NCBI RefSeq assembly: GCF_002002735.1
Contig: NZ_MUNY01000048.1
Location: forward strand, 1 to 64,000
Source: Algoriphagus sp. A40
GTDB lineage: Bacteria > Bacteroidota > Bacteroidia > Cytophagales > Cyclobacteriaceae
Reading direction: 5' to 3'
Length of the DNA stretch: 64,000 nt
Each line of letters begins with the position of its first letter. Positions within the stretch are counted from its first letter, which is position 1. Made by a program: the position numbers and the translations under genes. The notes under the pieces are model-generated. The model did not search any database. It saw only the letters and a program-made list of their open reading frames with translations, and was not told where the DNA came from. This document shows, piece by piece, positions 18,190-26,729 of the stretch.

Positions 18190-19962
18190 CTAGATCGCCA
18201 TCATTTTTAGCTGCATCTGATGCAGTTGGGTATAGTAGCCCCCAAGTTCGAGCAAGGAATCATGGGTGCCAGTTTCTACGATTTCACCTTTATGGAGGAC
18301 AATGATCTTGTCAGCTTTTTGGATCGTGGAAAGCCGGTGCGCGATTACGATGGAGGTCCTTCCCTTCATCATTTTCTCGGTAGATTCCTGAATCAGTTCT
18401 TCAGTTTCGGAATCCACGGAGGAAGTAGCTTCGTCTAGGATCAGGATTTCAGGATTGTAAACCATCGCTCTGACAAAGGAAATCAGCTGCCGCTGGCCTA
18501 CAGAAAGGGTTGCGCCCCTTTCCATTACGTTGTAATCCAATCCTCCCGGCAATCTTTCTATGAATTTTCTGGCCCCGACATTTTCAGCAGCTTCCAGTAC
18601 CTGTTCTTTGGTTATGGAAGGATTTCCCAGGGTAATATTGTGATAGATGCTGTTGGAAAACAGAAACACATCCTGAAGCACGACTCCGATGTGTTTACGC
18701 AAAGTTCCCAGTTCATATTCCCGGATTTCAGTTCCGTCGATGTAAATATGGCCTTGGTTGATTTCGTAAAATCTTGAAATCAAGTTGATGATCGAAGACT
18801 TTCCGGCGCCTGTGGCTCCCACTAAAGCGACGGTTTGCCCAGCTTTGACTTCAAAGCTGATGTTTTTCAATACATAATCTTCATTGGTGTAGGCAAACCA
18901 GACATTTTCCAGTCGGAGATTTCCCTGAATTTTCGCGGGTTTCTTGCTTCCTTCATTCGCGATGTGCTCAGTGCTTGCCAAAAGTTTGAAAATCCGAGAC
19001 GAACTTACCACGCCCATTTGAAGGGTATTGTACCGGTCGGCGATCATTCGGATCGGTCTGAAAAACAGCTGCAGATACATGATGAATGAAATCAGGACCC
19101 CGATCTGCAGATCCAAACCCAATACACCCACTGCACCGTACCATACAACCAATCCAATTCCGATAGCCTGAATGATTTCTGCTACGGGAAAATAAACCGA
19201 ATAATAAAGTACCGAGCGGATATGTGCAGACCTGTGCTCTCGGTTGATTTCTTTGAATTTTTCAAATTCACGCTGTTCCCGGTTAAAGACCTGGACGATG
19301 TTCATCCCGGTGATGTGCTCCTGAAGAAATGAATTCAGATTGGAAACGGCGTTTCTGACATCGTTGAAGGTGACTTTGATTTTTTCCTTGAATACATAGG
19401 TGGAAATAATCAAAAGCGGAAGCGTGCTCAGGCTGACTAGGGTCAGTTTCCAGTCGATGTAAAACATCACTCCCAAAATCGTGATGATCTGAAGTAAATC
19501 TCCAATGATCGCTGCCAAGCCTTCACTGAAAACATCAGCCAGGGTCTCAATGTCTGAGACATTTCGGGTCACCAATCTGCCGATAGGAGTATTGTCAAAA
19601 AATTTCAGGCGGAGTTTCAGCAAGTGCTTATACAGCCTGATTCGGATATCCTTGATGATCACCTGACCGATCCATCCGGAATAATAGGTGTGCGCCCATT
19701 GCACGATTGCCTGCAAAACCATCAGCCCAACCAGAATGTAAACAATCCGAATCAATCCTACGGTATCTCCCAAGGCGATGTATTCATCGATTGCAATTTG
19801 GATATAATAGGGTCGGGTCGGTGCCAAAACCGCCATGGCGATCGTCAAAAAAACCAGAAAGTAAAACTGGGGCTGGTAGGGCTTTACAAAGGAGTAAAGC
19901 TGCCTCAGTACTTTCATATCGACGATTTCGCCGGACGATTCTTTTTCTTTTTCTAAGCTCAA
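18190..19962 (-). CDS. ABC exporter, fused permease and ATPase (MsbA/MdlB type)
   Basis: 590 residues: six transmembrane helices (about 30-325) with a type I exporter fold, then an ATPase domain with Walker A GATGAGKSS, Q-loop VVLQDVFLFS, signature LSVGQRQ, Walker B ILILDEATSSVD and the switch His in IAHRLST. It works as a homodimer or heterodimer in the inner membrane and exports lipids or drugs; the substrate is not predictable. The start is TTG at 19962; an ATG 16 codons later (19914) is an alternative. It follows truA by six bases, so the two are cotranscribed. Confidence 0.93.
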   Translation of the reverse strand: MSLEKEKESSGEIVDMKVLRQLYSFVKPYQPQFYFLVFLTIAMAVLAPTRPYYIQIAIDEYIALGDTVGLIRIVYILVGLMVLQAIVQWAHTYYSGWIGQVIIKDIRIRLYKHLLKLRLKFFDNTPIGRLVTRNVSDIETLADVFSEGLAAIIGDLLQIITILGVMFYIDWKLTLVSLSTLPLLIISTYVFKEKIKVTFNDVRNAVSNLNSFLQEHITGMNIVQVFNREQREFEKFKEINREHRSAHIRSVLYYSVYFPVAEIIQAIGIGLVVWYGAVGVLGLDLQIGVLISFIMYLQLFFRPIRMIADRYNTLQMGVVSSSRIFKLLASTEHIANEGSKKPAKIQGNLRLENVWFAYTNEDYVLKNISFEVKAGQTVALVGATGAGKSSIINLISRFYEINQGHIYIDGTEIREYELGTLRKHIGVVLQDVFLFSNSIYHNITLGNPSITKEQVLEAAENVGARKFIERLPGGLDYNVMERGATLSVGQRQLISFVRAMVYNPEILILDEATSSVDSETEELIQESTEKMMKGRTSIVIAHRLSTIQKADKIIVLHKGEIVETGTHDSLLELGGYYTQLHQMQLKMMAI

Positions 19963-19968
19963 GGCAGG

Positions 19969-20727
19969 TTAGTCTAGGTATATTTCTTTGCGGTATTCAA
20001 TTTTACTGAGGAAAAGTCCCTTGGCAGGTGCAGCTTTTCCGGCTTTTGCACGATTACGGGAACGAATCAATTCATCCATTTCTTCGACTTGTCTCAGGCC
20101 TGTTCCCACTTCCATCAAAGTTCCGACAATCGTCCTTACCATACCACGCAAAAATCTGTTTGCGGTAATATGAAATAACAATTGATCGTCCTTTTGTTCC
20201 CAGCGGGCGGAGAAAATTTGACAGCGAAAGTGAGTCACCGCGGTGTGTACCTTACTAAAACACTCAAAATCCTCATGCCTGAGCAGGGCTTCCGCAGCCA
20301 GATTCATTTTTTCCACATCAGGTTTGTAAAAACAATGCCAAGCCAACTGATCCAGAAACGGATTTTTTCGGAAAATGATGCGATAAAAATAAGACCGACG
20401 AACCGCATCAAAACGGGCATGTGCATCAGATTTGACCTCAAAGGCGGAATGAATAGAAATTTCTTTGGGTAAAATGGAATTGATCCCTTTGATGAAATTC
20501 TCTCCCAAGACAGCATCCACCAGATCAAAATGGCAAACCTGCATACTGGCGTGGACTCCGGTATCGGTTCTCCCGCTTCCCAAAATTGAAATAGGTTGTC
20601 TGAGGTAGGTAGAAAGTGCACTTTCCAGACATTCCTGAACAGTAAATGCGTTTTTTTGGATTTGCCAACCGTGAAAAGGGGTGCCTTTGTAGCTTAATTC
20701 CAGAAAATACCGCTTGGTCTCAGTCAT
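19969..20727 (-). CDS. truA: tRNA pseudouridine(38-40) synthase
   Basis: Isomerises uridines 38-40 in the anticodon stem-loop of many tRNAs. The catalytic Asp is in GSGRTDTGVHA, and the start SYKGTPFHGWQ is the family's N-terminal motif. With the ATG at 20727 the protein has 252 residues, the usual length; an upstream in-frame start (20745) lacks support. It overlaps no neighbour and lies head-to-head with the DUF4293 gene. Confidence 0.95.
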   Translation of the reverse strand: MTETKRYFLELSYKGTPFHGWQIQKNAFTVQECLESALSTYLRQPISILGSGRTDTGVHASMQVCHFDLVDAVLGENFIKGINSILPKEISIHSAFEVKSDAHARFDAVRRSYFYRIIFRKNPFLDQLAWHCFYKPDVEKMNLAAEALLRHEDFECFSKVHTAVTHFRCQIFSARWEQKDDQLLFHITANRFLRGMVRTIVGTLMEVGTGLRQVEEMDELIRSRNRAKAGKAAPAKGLFLSKIEYRKEIYLD

Positions 20728-20831
20728 ACGGCTGCAAAGATACAATTCCCCGCCAAATCCTCAGGGAGACTTTTCCATCCTTGGTTATGATTGGATTTGA
20801 TCTTTTCTTTGCCAAAAAAATTCAGAGAAAA

Positions 20832-21314
20832 ATGATTCAGCGCGTTCAAACCATATTTCTTTTCCTCGTGGTCGTAGCCATGGGAATTACCATCGGATCT
20901 CCGATTTGGGAGCAAACAGATGCAAGTTCAGCAACGGCAAATTCCTGGAACCTTTCGGCATTTATGCTGACAAACTTAGATCCGGCTGGAGAGGAGATTC
21001 AATCTACCTCTAAGTGGTACATTGCAGCCTTGGCCTCCTTTGTAGGATTATTGGCATTGATTTCAATTTTTCAATACAAAAACCGAGGAAGGCAAATGAT
21101 GCTCAATATGGTCAACAGCTTGTTGATGGTCGGCCTGGTGGCGACAGTTTTTTTGACAACGAATGGGGTCAATAAGGAAATTGCCTCTGAAGTGGCTGGC
21201 TCTTACAATATGGGTTTTTGGGCAATTCTTGCCGCAATGGTCTGCAATATGCTGGCTAATCGATTTATCCGAAAAGATGAAGCTTTAGTCCGCTCGGTGG
21301 ACAGAATTAGGTAG
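20832..21314 (+). CDS. DUF4293 family membrane protein
   Basis: The ATG at 20832 gives MIQRVQTIFL, the characteristic beginning of this Bacteroidota family; the frame extends upstream into the truA gene on the other strand, so the longer version is rejected. 160 residues with four hydrophobic segments (about 5-25, 60-80, 90-110, 125-145). Function unknown; it is an inner-membrane protein found next to truA or rho in relatives (recalled, not checked). Confidence 0.85.
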   Translation: MIQRVQTIFLFLVVVAMGITIGSPIWEQTDASSATANSWNLSAFMLTNLDPAGEEIQSTSKWYIAALASFVGLLALISIFQYKNRGRQMMLNMVNSLLMVGLVATVFLTTNGVNKEIASEVAGSYNMGFWAILAAMVCNMLANRFIRKDEALVRSVDRIR

Positions 21315-21382
21315 AAACAAGATTTAAGACACAAGTATCAAGATTTGAGATCTGAAAATTCCCTAAACAAATTTCAAAATAG

Positions 21383-21409
21383 AGAAAGCCGACGATTCGC
21401 TGGCTTTCT
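21383..21409. terminator. Bidirectional terminator hairpin
   Basis: AGAAAGCC (21383-21390) pairs with GGCTTTCT (21402-21409) between two convergent genes. The surrounding gap also contains the repeat word AGATTTAAGACACAAG. Confidence 0.6.
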
Positions 21410-21433
21410 GCATTTCATTCAGTTTGTACCGAA

Positions 21434-22192
21434 TTACCAAAACCGAATACCTATCGTCGGATAGAAAGTCTTGAAGTTTTCGGTCGCGATGATTCCCACC
21501 TGGATTGAAATATTGTTGTTGATCCCTCGCTTATAAAACGCCTGCATAGTGGTGCCCGAGAAAAGCTGGCTTTTATCCTCATTAACTAAAATCCCAACTC
21601 CAAACATATTGGCACTGTTGGACTTGGGATCACTTTTGTCCCATCGGTATTCCAGATTTGCAAACCAATTGCTGTTTACCTTGACATTTCCGTCGATTCG
21701 TTCGGGGAAGAATATCTTGTTTGTAAATGATCCGCCGATGTCGAACTTCCTGAAATTGAACATCACTCTTCCGCCGATTTCAGGAGTAAAATCCCCTCCG
21801 GTATAGTCCATTCCTATGACGCCTCCAAATTCAAGCTGATCCAAATGTGGAAGGTAGTTTTTTTCCAAATCCAGAATCACTGCATCTACTTTAGTCTGCG
21901 GATAGTCCTCACTTAGCCGATAGGTGAGGGTCTTAAACTCCGGAAATTTGGTGGTTTCCTTCAGAACGGGCGTAAATTTTTCTTCCAAGAAGTCAAGCTC
22001 ATATTCGGTGTTATTAAAGAATAGGAGCAATTTTCCATCGTTTGGAAAGTCAAAAACCAGGGTGTCAGTAACCGGGTATTTTTCATTTAGCTTATCCAAA
22101 TAGTTTCCAAAAGGTTTGTTTTCAATGTCCTGGGCCATGGCGAGTTGGCAAAAGAGCATGGCAATGCCAGTGAGAAGGGTCAGTCTTTTCAT
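21434..22192 (-). CDS. Exported probable outer-membrane protein of a sigma-factor operon
   Basis: 252 residues with a signal peptide (KRLTLLTGIAMLFCQLAMAQ). The first half contains DTLVFDFPNDGKLLLFF; the second half (from about 120, FGGVIGMDYTGG) alternates like a beta-barrel and ends PTIGIRFW. I recognise no family. It is the third gene after an ECF sigma factor and its probable anti-sigma partner, 23 bases downstream, so it is likely part of the same stress-responsive transcript. Confidence 0.68.
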   Translation of the reverse strand: MKRLTLLTGIAMLFCQLAMAQDIENKPFGNYLDKLNEKYPVTDTLVFDFPNDGKLLLFFNNTEYELDFLEEKFTPVLKETTKFPEFKTLTYRLSEDYPQTKVDAVILDLEKNYLPHLDQLEFGGVIGMDYTGGDFTPEIGGRVMFNFRKFDIGGSFTNKIFFPERIDGNVKVNSNWFANLEYRWDKSDPKSNSANMFGVGILVNEDKSQLFSGTTMQAFYKRGINNNISIQVGIIATENFKTFYPTIGIRFW

Positions 22193-22215
22193 TTTTTGAG
22201 CGATTTAAAAGAAGG

Positions 22216-22896
22216 TTAGTTGTTTATTTCTAGGGTGATCTGGCTGTTTTCGTTGGAAGATGCTTGTGGTTTTTGTCCCAGCCCAGATTCCATCCGTCCA
22301 AAGGAAGTCTTGATTTGCAGTCCTGGTTTGATCTTGCTCCAGGAGATGCTGACCTGGTGGAGGGTTTCCTGAATTTTCGCTTCCGGGACTTTTGTTTCAG
22401 GGATTATGAGGCTTTGGTTTTTGGACTGTGAAAGTTCAAGTTCTGGCAAAGTCATTTTTGGGGCCTCAATAATTTCAATTGATCGTTTGGTTTTCTTTTT
22501 AGGAGAAAACTTTCCGGGAGCATTTTCGGCACTTGAGGTGAAGGTTTCTTTACTAGTTGGCACTTCGGAGGGGACGACTTCAACTGCTGAATTGTCAATC
22601 TCGACTGGATTTTCCGTTAGCAGCTCCGCATCTTGGATTTTTTCTTCAGTCCTGTTTATGGAAAACAGGGAAAACAAAAGAATCGCTATCACTGCGGCCG
22701 CAGCACTCCAGCGAATCCAAAGAGGAATAACTTTCTTCCGATCCAGTTCCGTCGTGATTTTTTCCCATGCCGCATCCTGCGGAGCAAACTGGGGAAGTGT
22801 CGGCAGATGATTATCCAGCTGGCTTTGGAAGGTTCCTTTCTTCAGCAAGTCTTCCCAAGCGCTTGCCTTTGGCGAATGTTCAGGGAGCTTTTTCAT
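22216..22896 (-). CDS. Probable anti-sigma factor, single-pass membrane protein
   Basis: 226 residues. A cytoplasmic N-terminal part (1-58), one transmembrane helix at about 62-82 (WSAAAAVIAILLFSLFSI), then a Ser/Glu/Pro-rich periplasmic tail. It overlaps the sigma-factor gene by four bases, the typical arrangement for an anti-sigma partner. There is no zinc-binding HxxxCxxC motif and no FecR domain, so the call rests on topology and context. It would hold the sigma factor inactive at the membrane until an envelope signal arrives. Confidence 0.68.
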   Translation of the reverse strand: MKKLPEHSPKASAWEDLLKKGTFQSQLDNHLPTLPQFAPQDAAWEKITTELDRKKVIPLWIRWSAAAAVIAILLFSLFSINRTEEKIQDAELLTENPVEIDNSAVEVVPSEVPTSKETFTSSAENAPGKFSPKKKTKRSIEIIEAPKMTLPELELSQSKNQSLIIPETKVPEAKIQETLHQVSISWSKIKPGLQIKTSFGRMESGLGQKPQASSNENSQITLEINN

Positions 22897-23423
22897 GCTT
22901 GCAGGAGGGTTTTGATTCTCGTTTTCAGCAGGTTCTTGGCGTAATTCAGCTGGGACTTGGAGGTGCTTTCGCTGATTCCAAGCATCTTTCCGACTTCCTG
23001 GTGGGGGTAGCCTTCGACCTCTACCAGCATGAATACCGCCCTGGAGCCAGGAGGAAGACTTCGGATCGCCTGATCCAGAAGCTCTGCATCAAACCACGCT
23101 TCGAAATGATCTTCGCATTGATCCTCAGCCGAACTGAGTTTTTCGAATACAATTTGCTTTTTGGCTTTCTCCACCGCTTTTCTGGCAGTGATCGTTTTCA
23201 TCCAGGAAACCAAAGCCTCGGGATGCTTTAAGTTTTTGATTTCCTGAAACACCTTGACGAACGTATCCTGCAGCACATCATGGGCTGTGTCCTCGTCATT
23301 GAGAATCCGGAAAGCAAGCGAATAGACCATCTTTTTGGTCAGTTCGAAGAGCTGGAATTGCGCCTTTCTGTCCTGGGCAATTACGGCTTCGATCAAGTTG
23401 TAGTCTATTCTTTCTTTTTCCAT
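22893..23423 (-). CDS. ECF-type RNA polymerase sigma factor
   Basis: 176 residues with sigma region 2 (AHDVLQDTFVKVFQEI, the DxxQExF-like core-binding stretch) and region 4 (LPPGSRAVFMLVEVEGYPHQEVGKMLGIS, helix-turn-helix). It directs transcription of a small regulon, probably including its own operon with the anti-sigma and outer-membrane genes downstream. Divergent from the PLP enzyme gene. Subgroup not assigned. Confidence 0.9.
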   Translation of the reverse strand: MEKERIDYNLIEAVIAQDRKAQFQLFELTKKMVYSLAFRILNDEDTAHDVLQDTFVKVFQEIKNLKHPEALVSWMKTITARKAVEKAKKQIVFEKLSSAEDQCEDHFEAWFDAELLDQAIRSLPPGSRAVFMLVEVEGYPHQEVGKMLGISESTSKSQLNYAKNLLKTRIKTLLQA

Positions 23424-23573
23424 AAATGTGCTTCTGAATCAAAGAGGGGAAGAAGTTCCAAAAGGTTGGAATGGAGTCCAATTCTTTTAGGAAATTTTAA
23501 AAAGTGGTTTTCCTGTAAAAGACCTTCTTATCCTTGGGAGACTTTTCTAATTTGATCCCAAATCCCAGAAAGC

Positions 23574-24674
23574 ATGAAATTTGAAACACTCAGCATCCAT
23601 AAAGGAAATAACATCACAGACTCCACCAAGCCCGTGGTGCAGCCGGTTACGCTAAGTACCACTTTTGAGCATGGGAATGAGCAAATGCTCTACACCAGAC
23701 TAAATAATCCTAACCGGCAATCTTTGGAGCAATTGGTAGCGGCCTTGGAGAAAGGGGAGGAGGCAGCTGCATTTTCATCGGGAAACGCAGCGGGGACTGC
23801 AGTTTTTCAAGCCCTTGAGCCAGGTTCTCACATAATTGCTCCGGATGACATGTATCATGGGTTGCGGTTTTCCATCCAGCAACTTTTTGTGGGAATCCAT
23901 GAGGTCACCTTTGTGGATATGAGTAATCCAGAGGAAGTGAAATTGGCAATCCGCCCGAATACCAAGCTTATTTGGACAGAAACTCCCTCCAATCCGCTAT
24001 TAAAAATCACGGACGTACGAAAGATATCAGCACTGGCAAAAGCTCATGGAGCCATTCTAGCCTGCGATAGCACCTTTGCGACCCCTGTTTTTCAAAATCC
24101 GATTGAACTTGGAGCTGATTTGGTGATGCACAGTAGTACCAAATTTTTTGGAGGACATTCAGATGTCCTTGGGGGAGTTTTGGTTACGAAAGAAAAGGAT
24201 GGTTTTTGGGAAAAAATCCGGACAGTTCAACGCATTGGCGGAGCAGTCCCTTCTCCTTTGGATTGTTACCTGCTTTGCAGAAGCATCCGGACGCTGGCCT
24301 ATCGGATGAAAGGACATGCGCAACATGCTATGATTTTGGCAGATTTTCTCCAGAATCATCCCAAAATTGAAAAGGTTTTTTATCCTGGGTTGAAGTCACA
24401 CCCTGGGCATGAAGTAGCAGCGGCTCAGATGAGTGGGTTTGGTGGGATAGTTTCTTTTATGGTGAAAGGTGGGGCAACCGAGGCGGATCAGCTTGTCTCC
24501 AAACTTCGTTTTTTCGCCAATGCCACAAGCCTTGGCGGAGTAGAGAGCTTAATTGAGCGTAGAGCTGCGGTGGAAGGCCCCACGTCCAAAACTCCTCCGA
24601 ATTTGCTCCGCGTTTCAGTTGGCTTAGAGCATACGGATGATTTGCTGGAGGATTTGGCTCAGGCATTGGAATAA
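23574..24674 (+). CDS. PLP-dependent trans-sulfuration enzyme (Cys/Met metabolism)
   Basis: 366-residue fold-type I enzyme of the cystathionine gamma-synthase/gamma-lyase/methionine gamma-lyase family. The PLP-binding Lys190 is in MHSSTKFFGGHSD, and the phosphate-contacting AAFSSGNAAG and the YTRLNNPNR start motif are present. It interconverts cysteine, homocysteine and methionine precursors or cleaves them with release of sulfide or methanethiol. The exact reaction cannot be read from the sequence. At 366 residues it is slightly shorter than most relatives (about 380-400). It is monocistronic. Confidence 0.9.
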   Translation: MKFETLSIHKGNNITDSTKPVVQPVTLSTTFEHGNEQMLYTRLNNPNRQSLEQLVAALEKGEEAAAFSSGNAAGTAVFQALEPGSHIIAPDDMYHGLRFSIQQLFVGIHEVTFVDMSNPEEVKLAIRPNTKLIWTETPSNPLLKITDVRKISALAKAHGAILACDSTFATPVFQNPIELGADLVMHSSTKFFGGHSDVLGGVLVTKEKDGFWEKIRTVQRIGGAVPSPLDCYLLCRSIRTLAYRMKGHAQHAMILADFLQNHPKIEKVFYPGLKSHPGHEVAAAQMSGFGGIVSFMVKGGATEADQLVSKLRFFANATSLGGVESLIERRAAVEGPTSKTPPNLLRVSVGLEHTDDLLEDLAQALE

Positions 24675-24710
24675 AGAGAGAGTGCCTTTTTTTCACCCTC
24701 CAAAAATCGG

Positions 24711-24870
24711 ATTTACGAAGTACGATTTACGAGGGAATTGCTAGTGTCGGGAGTGCGGTTCGTAGCTGTCGCCTACTGCCAGGCATTAAGAAATTCGAGA
24801 TTAGGAAGCTTCGAAAAATGGGGAAATTGGCCGGATGCTGCCTTTAGGTCGTAAATCGTATTTCGTAAAT
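24711..24870. repeat. 160-bp inverted-repeat element
   Basis: A 22-base arm (24711-24732, beginning ATTTACGAAGTACG) is repeated in inverted orientation at 24849-24870 with one mismatch. The interior has no reading frame and contains words such as CTGTCGCCTACTGCCA. It looks like a miniature element or a strong RNA hairpin. It sits between two convergent genes and could also act as a terminator. Confidence 0.6.
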
Positions 24871-24875
24871 ACTCA

Positions 24876-25640
24876 CTAATCGTTTTTCCGCTCTCCGTCC
24901 AACCACTGTTTGAATGCATTCACACGGTCCCGGCTGACGATGATTTCCTCTGAAAACGGGAAGTTTGGATTGATCTTCAGCCTGCTGTTGGAGTACACCA
25001 ACACGTCTTTGATGGCGTCCAGATTGATCATGTGGCTTCTGTTGACCCGGAAAAAGATCTCCGGATTCAGGACTTCTTCGAGCGTCTCCATCTTGTAGTC
25101 CGTGATCAGGCTTCTTCCGTCCTCCCGGATCAGGTAGGTGTTTCTCCCTTCTGCAAAAAACAGCCGAACCGAAGGAGCTGGCACCGAGTGAATGTGTTCT
25201 CCGATTTTTACCATAAAACGTTCCTTGTAGACCGGTTTGGCGAGCTGTTCCCAGACTTTGGGATGGAGCGTGACTGGCTTGTCACGAAGCTGACGGAATT
25301 TATCCAGGCTTGCAGCAAAGGCGGCATAGCTGATTGGCTTGACCAGATAGTCGATTCCATTTGCCTGGAAGGCTTCCAGCGCGTATTGGCTGTGTGCCGT
25401 GATGAAAATCACCGGTTTGAAAAATCCAACCCGATCCAGCGCCTGAAAAGACAGCCCGTCTTCCAAATGGACATCCATCAAAAGCACATCGGCTTGGGGT
25501 CCTTGCTCGATCAGCAGCGGAACGGCTTCTGCAATGGATTTGGCAACCCCCAGCAGCTCAGAGTCCGGATCGTATTTGGCCAGGAAATGGGTGATTTTTT
25601 CAATCGCAGGAATTTCATCTTCAATCAGTAGGACTTTCAT
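24876..25640 (-). CDS. LytTR-family response regulator
   Basis: 254 residues: receiver domain (1-120) with acidic pair EDE at 7-9, phosphoacceptor Asp in LLMDVHLEDG and the conserved Lys in YLVKPIS; then a LytTR DNA-binding domain (about 145-248, RNTYLIREDGRSL ... RVNRSHMINLDAI). It begins one base after the stop of the degenerate kinase gene. Phosphorylated by the kinase encoded two genes upstream, it would bind direct repeats in target promoters. Targets are unknown. Confidence 0.93.
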   Translation of the reverse strand: MKVLLIEDEIPAIEKITHFLAKYDPDSELLGVAKSIAEAVPLLIEQGPQADVLLMDVHLEDGLSFQALDRVGFFKPVIFITAHSQYALEAFQANGIDYLVKPISYAAFAASLDKFRQLRDKPVTLHPKVWEQLAKPVYKERFMVKIGEHIHSVPAPSVRLFFAEGRNTYLIREDGRSLITDYKMETLEEVLNPEIFFRVNRSHMINLDAIKDVLVYSNSRLKINPNFPFSEEIIVSRDRVNAFKQWLDGERKND

Positions 25641-26729
25641 CTAGGCCTGGTTGGTAGTGGTGGAAAACAGCGGATTTAGACTCTTTTCCGAAGACGGATG
25701 AAAGGGCTTTTCCAAAGAAATATAAATGAAAAAGGTTCCGTTAACGGTCCACTTCATTTCCTTGTTGAGCCAGACATATTGCTCTTGGACTTCCTTGAGT
25801 GTACGGTATAATTGGTCTTCGGAGACCAGAGAAAAATTGCAGGGAAAGCTTAAAATCAGTTGGTCAAGATGTGATTCAACAGCGATTTTTAGCGGTGAGG
25901 AGGATGAGGAAAGTTGGGAATAGGCGATAGCTTCCAAAAGTTTGGTCAGTGTGCGTGGAACCAACAGGTACTCCCCCTTAATAACAGGGTTTTGAATGTC
26001 TATATTCCGTGAGTTAAACTGGTTGAGATAGGCAGCTTTGGTTTTCATTGCATTCAGTTCTTCTTCCAGCGAAACCAGCTCTTCTTGGGTATTGAGCGAA
26101 TATCGGTAGATTTCTGAAAGCAAAAGAATCCCTTCATCAGCCTGATCAAATTGTTTTTCCCCGAGTCGCAGCAGAATTGAATCCAGACAAGTCAATAAGA
26201 AATTGGGGTTGAGTTGGTAGTGAAAGAGATTTACATTCCGATCCAGAGTTTCTTTTTCGCGGGCCTCCTTTTCAAGTTCCCGTTCAAATCGTTTGTGAAT
26301 GAGGTAGAATCCGAGAAAGTGACTTTGAAAAAGCAGGGTGACAAAGAGGAAGATGCCGTTGAAGATTTTCAGCTCAGTGGTATAGACTGCTACCTCGGTC
26401 ATATTTTCAAACCAAGAAAAATAGCCGATAAGAAAGCTGCTGACCAGGAAAATGCAGGTAATCACGGAGAGGACAATCAGTGTTGCGGCGTACTTCCCGA
26501 AATCTCTGGAATACACCAGTTTTTTCTTAAAAGCCAATAGTAGCCCCCGGTTTGCCTCCAAAAGGACAATGCTTACCACAACGCAAAAGAGCATCTCGCG
26601 CGTGAAAAAATCCTCCATCATGCGCTCCACAGTATCGAAAGCCAACAGGATCGCCAAGTAGGCCAGTATTCCTACCAACAGGGGAAGGAGCAGGCGATAG
26701 ATGGGTTTGATGTCTGGAAAAGGCGTCAT
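25641..26729 (-). CDS. Degenerate HisK-family sensor (pseudokinase)
   Basis: 362 residues with about four transmembrane helices (14-34, 46-66, 80-104, 124-144) and a cytoplasmic part that aligns with LytS/YehU-type kinases. The phosphoacceptor motif, normally QLxPHFLFN, reads QLNPNFLLT, with Asn176 in place of His. The ATP-binding N-box (VENALKH in its neighbour) reads LEAIAYS, and the Gly-rich box is missing. It cannot be an active kinase. It overlaps the intact kinase gene by four bases and probably forms a heterodimer with it or acts as a signal-sensing subunit. Confidence 0.85.
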   Translation of the reverse strand: MTPFPDIKPIYRLLLPLLVGILAYLAILLAFDTVERMMEDFFTREMLFCVVVSIVLLEANRGLLLAFKKKLVYSRDFGKYAATLIVLSVITCIFLVSSFLIGYFSWFENMTEVAVYTTELKIFNGIFLFVTLLFQSHFLGFYLIHKRFERELEKEAREKETLDRNVNLFHYQLNPNFLLTCLDSILLRLGEKQFDQADEGILLLSEIYRYSLNTQEELVSLEEELNAMKTKAAYLNQFNSRNIDIQNPVIKGEYLLVPRTLTKLLEAIAYSQLSSSSSPLKIAVESHLDQLILSFPCNFSLVSEDQLYRTLKEVQEQYVWLNKEMKWTVNGTFFIYISLEKPFHPSSEKSLNPLFSTTTNQA

